Assembly: GCA_024699855.1 (NCBI GenBank)
Contig: JAMPIQ010000003.1
Coordinates: 2,480,001-2,544,000, forward strand
Origin: Aphelenchoides besseyi
Taxonomy: Eukaryota; Nematoda; Chromadorea; Rhabditida; Aphelenchoididae
DNA: 64,000 bases
Direction of reading: 5' to 3'
Shown: piece by piece, positions 56,186 through 64,000 of the stretch
Layout: each line of letters opens with the position of its first letter
How positions within the stretch are numbered: the stretch's first letter is position 1
Translations under genes and position numbers: made by a program
The notes under the pieces: generated by a model
The model's database searches: none
What the model saw: only the letters and a program-made list of their open reading frames with translations
What the model was told of the DNA's origin: nothing

Positions 56186-57426
56186 TTAAGCGATGGTCAT
56201 TGGAGTAACATCTTTTGATTGTTCCACGCCGGACGCACTAGTATCGAAGCCGGAAACTTGAGATCTGTGAACAAATGGCCAAATAATGTGTAAGAAGCGG
56301 GTGCGAAAACGTTTGACGCAAAGCAATGTTGAGATCGGATTAATGACACTAAAATTCGGAATCTGTACTTGTTAATGTCATGGGAACTTACGGTATGTAC
56401 GACAATGTCATGTTAATAAAAGTGCCGATGCCGGGCACATTAATGGCGGTAAACATCACAACAACAAGTGAACCCAATGGCAAAAGAGCGCAAAGGAAAA
56501 CGGCTGCGGTTTGCATGAAAAGCATTCGATTCATTTGTGAATGCAATTTGGCCGTTCGATGATGCATTTGAGAGCGTAGTTTTTGCATCGTTTGATAGGT
56601 GTCGTAAGTGAAATAGAAGATCATGCTTACGATCACCGTGTTGCCAATAGCAGTCATCGAAATCAAAATCAACATTGGAATAGATTTCTATGTACGCTTC
56701 GATTACTTATGTTTTTGTTTTCTTTTCTTACCAGATCTCCAATCACCAATGTTGGATTCGGATTCTCATCGTTGAAAATGTAAGGATTCGACATCAAAAA
56801 ACTATGATCTGGATACTTGTAATCACTAATCAAGAAGCAATATCCGAACAAGCACATGAAGACAATTGAGTTGAACAAAGCGACTCCAAACAAAGCCACC
56901 AGCTCTTTAACTGATGGTTTGCATCTCCTAAAATTCGCAATAAGATCATTGATGTTTTGATTTCGAAACGTACTTAGCAATCAAACGCCAACGATAGTAG
57001 AATTGAATGGGCGTTACATCAATCGTGATGCTCAGCTTGAAACTATACGCACCAACCAACAACCAGTGAATATTCTTCGGAAGCATGTTTGCTGGCGATC
57101 CAAGAATATGAACCTGAAAGAAGGGTAATTGAACAAGCTTGTGATCAATATGTTCATACCCATAATCCATCTGTCATTTCGACGTTTTCTTGGTTGAAAA
57201 TCCCGATCATAGTTGCACAATAGTCAGTGGTTATATTCATCAAAAGTAAATTTCTGAACAATTAAAGATGTTTATTTAGTAAACTTTTTTTATAGTCATA
57301 CCGATATTCCTTCAGATCCTTGTTCCTTTCGGTCAACGATAAGTGCAGAACGATCGTATTAGTCGTAAGCGCGAGTATTTCGGAAAAATAGATTCCGTTG
57401 TGGAGAAACGAAATGAGTTCCCACAT
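56186..57426 (-). CDS. nematode chemoreceptor (Srd/Str-like), copy D
   Basis: About seven exons from MWELISFLHNGIYFSEI to KDVTPMTIA. Segments: LTERNKDLKEYR, NLLLMNITTDYCATMIG, GLW|VHILGSPANMLPKN, VGAYSFKLSI, FYYRWRLIAK, CKPSVKELVALFGVAL, DYKYPDHSFLMSNPYIF, PTLVIGDL, KSIPMLILISMTAIG, KLHSQMNRMLFMQTAAVF, LSYIP|VINPISTLLCVKRF. The LNP-type TM7 motif reads I-N-P. Introns are short and canonical. It is the first gene of the cluster in the transcription direction and closest to copy C. No lesion seen. Confidence 0.87.
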
Positions 57427-58507
57427 GATTAGGTTCGTCTAAAGCAAAAGTAACAGAGTTTACTTCAGTTTAAGAAGCTAATGCCACACATCTAATAATT
57501 ATAACGTATTACGCGGATCATTAAGTTCGCTCAGACGGGGAAACGCGTCAAGAACTACTGGATGGTCTCGAAAGTACACGGTTGAGAACTTGACACTCGT
57601 AAAAGTTCAGGAGACATCCCCGAAGTAAAAAAATGTTTGCGTTAAGTATATACAGTAATTTTAGGTTAGCAGTCGACAAGACGTCAATGTAATTAAAGAA
57701 TCAGTTAAGATGTGAAGTCACTTCCTCGACATGATCGAATGGCTGTTTAATCAAGAGGACATCTCTTTTATACCGAACGATACTCCTGATTGACTTGAAC
57801 AACAGATTTCTATTATTTCGGTTGAACACGCAACATTTTTTGGGGTAATGTCGGCTACATACGAGACTTCTGAATTGCAACTTCCCACACGGTGCACGCA
57901 AACGCGTGCAATTCCGCGGAATGACAACAAACAAATACGTGAATTAATTCCGTCTATTGCATGAACATATTAGATTGAACGATTGTGCCCAATAAAAAGA
58001 ATTTACTTCCTGTTTAATTATCGAATCGCAAAAGACTTCCTAAAATGCATTCCAGAAAAAGACATTGTGTTTGGCACGCTGTTCTACGTTTATGATTCGC
58101 GAAAATGTTGCGAACGGGGCTCAAAAACACGCAACGGAAACTGACAAAACACTTGATCGTTGCCTACAATTGGTTGTTGTCCTTCGACAGAGTTCAGTTT
58201 TATTCGAACTAGACCAGACATTCAATCATGAAACGGCTTTTATTGTCTTCAAACAGAACACAGATCGTCAGAGAGTGAAGTGCAAGAAGAAGGAGGTGTA
58301 TAGAGACTACTGACTGGGCCTAAAACCAATGGTATCCAGCGATTCCGTTTTTCAAACTCACCCGATGCCAACGTGAATTGTGGAGATATTTGGGCAGGTA
58401 ATCGAAAAATCGAATCGATTCCATTTAGTTTCCACATAATAACAAGCTCATTGAGCGAAAAACTAAGTGACTGTAAGTAAAAAATTAGAAGTACGATAAG
58501 TTTGTTG
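57427..58507. other. gene-less stretch
   Basis: Intergenic between receptor copy D and the nuclear receptor. Open frames on both strands (58065-58313 plus, 57701-57934 minus) have no motif. Confidence 0.5.
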
Positions 58508-60182
58508 TTATATCACCCCAATCTGGTCGATTAGTGAGACGATCTGTCCGATTCGAATTGGTGTCTCCTCGAAATTCAACTCGTAATGTCTGTGAAAGTT
58601 TAGTTAATTCTTTCTTGTCACACCACTTACTGTTGTAGTGCTTGGAAAATCGTGTGTGTAAATCTGCGAGTGGCTGCATTTTCAGGGAACAGTTTGGATG
58701 CTGAAAAATTGAAGGTCATTACGGTTATTTTGGTCATTGTCTTTGCAAACGTTTCGTAATTAAACCAAAGATTAAGGGTTTCCAATTCGCAAAAACGCAA
58801 CAATTCGCCTTCAAAGTGCACGTATACGGTACGATCATTTTTAGTTCGAACAAAAGTACATGGTCGTAAACTTCCGGTAATTCTTTAGTAGTCACGAACA
58901 TTTAAGACTTAAAAAGTAGTCGCAAACCAAATTTCATTTGTTAGTTACTTTTCTAAAGCTTAAGAACCGACCTTCTCTTAACAATAAGAGCTGGACCATA
59001 GCAGCAAACTCTCTGTTATCCAATCGGGCCTGCTGATAAATTGCCGCCGTTTCAAGGACTTCTGTGAGGTATGAAACTCCAGCTCTACGATCAAAAGTTA
59101 ACAGAAACCAAAAGCCAAGATTTACCGGGCTAAAACATCTTTGTCAATTTGTCCGTTTAACATTCGAACACAATTTGTCAGATGCTCCACTGTAACGTTT
59201 AGGTGACTTTCATCCGGTAAATAAAACTCTTGAGTCATTTTTCCATTGTTATTAGCCGTAGCAACGACGCATTGAAAGACGATCCATTCTTGGAAGACAA
59301 CATGAGCTAATTGACGCTAAAATACTCATTCAAGAACATCAATATAACAGAAACTGACTATCATTTCAGCACTCAAATCGCACTGAGAAAAACCACATTG
59401 TTCAAGGTATCGTAGCATTACCAGGAACTCTGCTTCGAGTAATCGGAAAATCTCGACTGCTGATGGATTCGGAATTCCAATACGTACATTCTCGAATCGT
59501 CCATCGTGAACTTGTACTAAGTAGAAGAAACGATTGACAAACTTCGCTCGATTACAAATGTTCAAACGTTCAAAGACGGTGGTTGGTTCGAAACACGAGA
59601 TTTCATTCGGAATTGGCCGCACAATAACCGATGAGATGTTGAAACCAGCGATAATAGACGCTTGGAAACGACAGAATTTGCAACGCATTTTACCATCTGA
59701 AAACCTTCAATAAGCTAACTCATTGTCAATACGTAGATTACTTGGAAAGTAACCGCAATCTCGTCGACGGAAACATGAATAAGCCTTCCGTAGGGCCACT
59801 GTGCGTCTGAAGAACGCTCCACTGAAAGTGTTGATGGTAAACAAGTCGAATTGCCCACACAAGTTAAAATATTCGCAAAAAAAGCAAATTCTTCGCCCAC
59901 TTTGCTTTTACAATTGTGCGGAGGTTGAGAGCGTCTTTTGAATTTTTGGATCGCAAACATCAAAGTAAACAAACACAAAAAACAAACTAGAGCCGAATCA
60001 CTTATTGAACAGCTTGCACGCGACTTCGAAATCTGCTCATTTGTAAGTTTTGAATTCAAGCAAATAACTAACCACGCATTGCAACTGACAACTCCAAAAT
60101 GCTTGTTCCACGCCAACTGCGAGCAAACCGGACATTCTTCTGGAGCAGCAACGGACGTCGATTCGCTTCTGAGTGTCATCAT
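58508..60182 (-). CDS. nuclear hormone receptor (NHR)
   Basis: Exon 1 (60182-60073) starts MMTLRSESTSV and holds CPVCSQLAWNKHFGVVSCNA. Exon 2 (59821-59742) completes CGAFFRRTVALRKAYSCFR and RRDCGYFP. Exon 3 (59696 on) gives NGKMRCKFCRFQASIIAGF. Together these make two C4 zinc fingers: C-x2-C, C-x2-C, then C-x5-C-x9-C-x2-C. A ligand-binding domain follows (FEPTTVFERLNIC, FLVMLRYLEQCGFSQCDL, RQLAHVVFQEWIVFQCVV, TEVLETAAIYQQA, TRRFTHTIFQALQQHY) and ends ETPIRIGQIVSLIDQIGVI. Such receptors are nuclear transcription factors that bind DNA half-sites, and nematodes have hundreds. Intron 1 (about 250 nt) is long for this window. A GTTTCAG acceptor nine bases before the first ATG suggests trans-splicing. 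Exon joints between 58560 and 59090 are approximate. Confidence 0.87.
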
Positions 60183-62744
60183 TGCAAGAAGCTGAAACGT
60201 TTTTATCAATTACCTTCTTCGATCGACGTACACGAACGTTGAAAACACGGTCATTGAAAAGAAAGGCAAAAGAATGAAAACCCCAATGATCTCCCATTAT
60301 AACAATTAATTAGTAATCAAAAGCTGAATAGCTATCAGTTCGACAACACAACGTTCTTGACCAACTTGTTGTAATTTGGAGTGTTTCTGTGACCTGCACA
60401 TCACCTGCTTTTAAATCGTCAGGTTTTGTTGGCTGATCTTTACAGCGACGTGAAAGCACTTAAAATTTGTCGAACGTTTAGCTTTTTCAAAAATAAGCAG
60501 AAAAACAAACCTCGTGGTTATTTTAACTTTTAAGCGCTTAACATCAATTCCGCGCATTCCAATCATACCAAAAGATTTTATTTAGCTATTTGGTATCATT
60601 GATCTCGACATACTCGTCGCTTGTTTACAAATACACCCACTGCCTTTCGATACAGGAAATTGATAGTGAAAATGGAGGCGAAGATTCCAGATGTCCGCAA
60701 ACTTCCGGTAAACGAGAACGCTTCTCATTGATTTACGTAAAAATCATAAACCCGATCTTTCAGTTGAGCTTCTTTAGAGTCGAATTCAAGTTACGTTCGT
60801 GTTTGAACGAACATAGAATTTAGAGTTTGCTACGAAAATCGTATTCAATTCATTGTTTGAGATCATCCCAATTCACGAAAAGTTCTATTTTAGTTCATTA
60901 GTCATCAAAGCATCACAACGGTCTATGAATCAACTGAAATTGAACTTATATCCGATGGAACTCGAAACACGCCGATTTTGTTGCCTAATTTTTGCGAGTT
61001 AACAATAAACTACAAGACTTGGCATCGCACTATGAAGTTCTAACTTTCCTATCAGACTAATCCTACAACAAACTTTCGTTCTTACTACCATTTCTTTTTG
61101 TCATACAAAAAACCTAGTTCTCAAATCACAAACTGAAACGATCTTCTGAATCCCGTCAAAGCGACGGTATTAGTATAAAAACTAATTAGTAGCAATACAT
61201 TGGACCTAAAGTATCGTACAATAGTCAAAAGCTTGTTTCTTGCAATCATAATCCCTATTCAATTTAAACAATTACTGACGAAAGTCACTGATTATCTAAT
61301 AAAAACAATCAAAAATTTTCGTCCACTCCTGTCAATTAACTTGGCTCTCGACTAAATGCTTCCCGTTCTTTGACTGTTTACTCAACACGCGGAGTTTCGT
61401 ACTCGTCTCCACTCTAATTCAAACACCTAATCTACGGTAGCTCGTAATTTTGATCCTTTGATTCAATACCCAGTGCTCACTATTAACATCCCAACTCTTC
61501 TAATAATGCCATGAGAAGAATTGTGAACTGAAAGACATAAGCGTCGATGAGAACAATTGCACTGATCAAAGAGTACAGAGAGAACACGTTTGCTCGAAAC
61601 GAAAAATGTAGTTTAATATCAGACTCTGCAAGCAATTCATAGAAAACCCTTTGTTTAACCAAGAATACTGTTTCCTGAATTGCAGTACATGTTCAGTAAG
61701 ATCTTTTACTCACGCAAAAACTTGTTACGATGTAACACAAACTTTGCGTGGGTTAAAATGCTCAATATTCTTGTTACAGGTATTGTGAACGATAATCACA
61801 GATAGCAATCTATTTAAACGAGCAAAGATGTTTAAAGACGAGAAATTAAAAGACCAAAAATTTGACCATCTGAACATGTGGGTGTCGAAGTTAGCAACGA
61901 CTGAGATCGTTGCGCAATAATTTTTGTTTTGTTATCCGATTAAGAGACCAATTTAAAGCAGCGCAAAGAACCGACAGAATTCATCGCGCATTTACAAACA
62001 AAAGATCACAAATTATCAGGTACGGTAAAAGAGACGAAAATAAGATGATCGTAAGGTGATGGCAACATACCATTTGTCTTGATGATAATGGCTTGGATCC
62101 CGATCGCAAGCTTATGCAAACGTTCCAATTGTCGAAAATCTCAAAGCCCAAAATAGCTATACAAAAGGGGGCAAAGAGCAAACAGTTCGAAAGTACTCAA
62201 TTCCCTTGTTTCTAATGATTAGTTAAGTTTAAAGAAGTGAGAAAATTAGCATGCAATAACTCAAAAGGTTTATGGTAACATTGAAATATCTCACGAATTA
62301 ATAAAGACGACTCGAACTTTCAACCGAACGACGATCACGAACTTAACTGTTGAGTAGCTCTGAGGTCACCAAAATCTTCGAAGGACGAAAATAGAAACAA
62401 ATTGCACGAATTTGGAACCTTAAAATGCCCGCGCGGGAGGAGTAACAAAAAGAGGAAAAGACGGTAGTTTAAGAAGAACAAATAAACAACCCACGGAGTC
62501 AATACGTCAAGCAAACAACGAAGGGAAAAAAGCTAAGGTTCGAATTTTGCAAAAACGTCAATTGTCAACTAATGCGTGGGATGACCGATGCAGAACTCCG
62601 CCATCTACTTCAACGTTTTGGAGTTTCATTCGTTTAATTTTGTAATTTGTAAGGCCTGTTTGCATCTTTGTTTCAATTATCAAAGTGATTTTAATTTTAT
62701 GACAAAAACTTTTTTGAATGACATCATTTATTCTTGAGTCGTTT
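60183..62744. other. long gene-less stretch
   Basis: 2.5 kb of AT-rich DNA with only scattered short frames. No domain, repeat or RNA gene recognised. An AATAAA (TTTATT at 62727-62732) belongs to the gene that ends at 62745. Confidence 0.5.
62727..62732 (-). terminator. poly(A) signal AATAAA
   Basis: AATAAA on the minus strand 13 bases after the stop codon of the small membrane-protein gene. Confidence 0.6.
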
Positions 62745-63146
62745 TCAGCACAGAAGGTAGATAACATAAGAGAAGAAACTTGCAATTACGCAAATGACGA
62801 CAATGTAAACCACGATCGGGGCCTTCACGACAATCCACTCGTCAATGGAATCCACGTGGAGTTCCGTATCTTCGGGAAATTGATCTTGTTCAGCTGATTG
62901 AAAAGTTTCCGGTTCGTTATTCTGTATGTCGACCACAGTAGCAGTTTCAACAGTTTCTAGTTTCTGAAATGAATCTTCGTAAACGCGTCGATATTCATAG
63001 GCTTGTTGATCTTGAAGAAGCAACCAGTTTGTCCGATTCTTTTCGTTGAGAAGAGCGGTTTGACGATCGATTGATGGTCGTGCAATGCCCAAGGATGCTA
63101 TGATTGACGGAAAGAAGAACAGAAGAAGTTGGTTTGCTTTCAACAT
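62745..63146 (-). CDS. small type I membrane protein
   Basis: A single open frame of 133 residues: signal peptide MLKANQLLLFFFPSIIASLG, an acidic extracellular region with E and Q (DSFQKLETVETATVVDIQ, EPETFQSAEQDQFPEDTEL), and a C-terminal membrane helix (APIVVYIVVICVIASFFSYV) ending five residues later. One sequon (NRT). A CTTCAG acceptor touches the ATG, so trans-splicing is likely, though an upstream 5' exon is also possible. No domain is recognised. Start, stop, acceptor and poly(A) signal all fit a real gene. Confidence 0.7.
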   Translation of the reverse strand: MLKANQLLLFFFPSIIASLGIARPSIDRQTALLNEKNRTNWLLLQDQQAYEYRRVYEDSFQKLETVETATVVDIQNNEPETFQSAEQDQFPEDTELHVDSIDEWIVVKAPIVVYIVVICVIASFFSYVIYLLC

Positions 63147-64000
63147 CTGAAGTTATAAGATCGAATCGAAAAACTTTACGAACCATTTAGGCGTAGAAGT
63201 CGATTGTCAAAAAACGACGACCGCAATCAGAGGTCTAAAAACTTATCAAATTACATGCAAATTGATGTTCCTGTTAGTTTGCATTATAAATGTGGGTTTT
63301 CAGTTTATTAACATTTTAGCTCATTGACATCAATTTCCCTGTCAAATTCTTGTGTTAGAAGTTTCTTTTTTGTCGTAATCACTTTTGACAAGTTGTCATA
63401 AGCAAATGTTCGAACTTTGTCTCGTACAAAGACCTGATGAGATTACGAAGGTCACATACTTTGGCGGTTTATTCATACGTTGCCTCGTGGCTTTCGAATT
63501 CTGCCTAATTAGACGGACCGCATTTTGACACGTAAGATACGAAGCCGACATTTGGTGTAGGAGAAACTATTTATATCCGTGTTTCCTGTCTATTAAGCGC
63601 TGAACTAAATGTGAGATTTGGAGTTCACGTTTGTGTCGAATTCCTTTATTCCATCATTCAAACTTTTATCGTGAAAGTATTTGGATTTCTCGAATTCTTT
63701 TAATACAAGACATCAATAGTACATTTACATGTCATTAGCACGCGTCTACATTCTCAACGAAGTATTCTAGAACAATACACGTAAACTTCAGTTTAAAAGG
63801 AAACGGTCAAAGTTCGATGTTCCTTCTTTGTTTATTCAATTATCACCCGTCTACAATCTCGGATTAGTTTCTTTAAGTTGGTAATTGGCTTGTGCTCTTA
63901 GACTTGCGGCAAAGCAAAGCATCAAAATTGCTATGCACTCTTTTGTTCGTCTGCCCTTAAACACTTTTGTCTGCGTTTTTATCAGACGTTGTCGCGGTTT
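63147..64000. other. gene-less stretch
   Basis: AT-rich upstream region of the small membrane-protein gene to the window edge; nothing recognised. Confidence 0.5.

Overview
The window is nuclear DNA from a nematode, probably of rhabditid type. Three things point there. The gene families are typical: tandem Srd/Str-like chemoreceptors, a fatty-acid/retinol-binding (FAR) protein, a zinc-finger nuclear receptor, a calponin-repeat protein and a casein-kinase-1-like pseudokinase. Nearly every gene is cut by short 38-50 nt GT-AG introns. Many start codons sit a few bases after a bare TTTCAG-type acceptor, as expected for spliced-leader trans-splicing. I cannot name the species. All exon models come from reading splice sites and frames by eye; no search was run.

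Layout. 0-1.1 kb: a nearly intact mariner transposase. 1.8-8.4 kb, plus strand: a small multi-pass membrane protein, a tudor-domain protein and an SLC17-type transporter, followed by a chemoreceptor relic. 9.9-14.2 kb: a DHRS1-like reductase (minus), an unknown five-exon gene ending in a hairpin (plus), and one member of an uncharacterised two-member family (minus). 14.6-19.3 kb: poorly resolved plus-strand coding pieces, an RTE-type LINE relic and the 3' exons of a calponin-repeat gene. 20.3-21.3 kb: a 944 bp inverted-repeat DNA transposon. 21.8-26.2 kb, minus strand: a pseudokinase gene, then H2B, H3 and a 5'-truncated H2A, all with introns. 26.9-32.8 kb: a transposon graveyard in which a Merlin element sits inside a KRBA2-type integrase element, next to a Helitron relic. 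33.5-36.8 kb: a small ORF, a secreted Gln/Asn/Gly-rich protein, a FAR protein and a chemoreceptor fragment. 37-38.3 kb: tandem repeats and a decayed small gene.

38.5-45.0 kb is the most striking structure: a 6.48 kb element with nearly identical inverted arms of 2.1-2.3 kb. Each arm starts with a decayed Tc1-like transposon. The 2 kb centre encodes a pogo/CENP-B-type DDE transposase whose 3' end runs into one arm.

45.3-47.8 kb holds a type II membrane protein and the second member of the uncharacterised family, which has an in-frame stop. 48.3-57.4 kb is a tandem minus-strand cluster of four related chemoreceptors with a dead tyrosine-kinase relic inside it. 58.5-60.2 kb is a nuclear hormone receptor and 62.7-63.1 kb a small single-pass membrane protein.

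Functional links are weak, as expected for animal DNA. The clear groupings are the histone cluster and the chemoreceptor cluster. The rest is a mixture of single genes and transposon debris of at least seven types (mariner, Tc1-like, a second Tc1/mariner type, pogo-like, Merlin, KRBA2-type integrase, Helitron), plus an RTE LINE.
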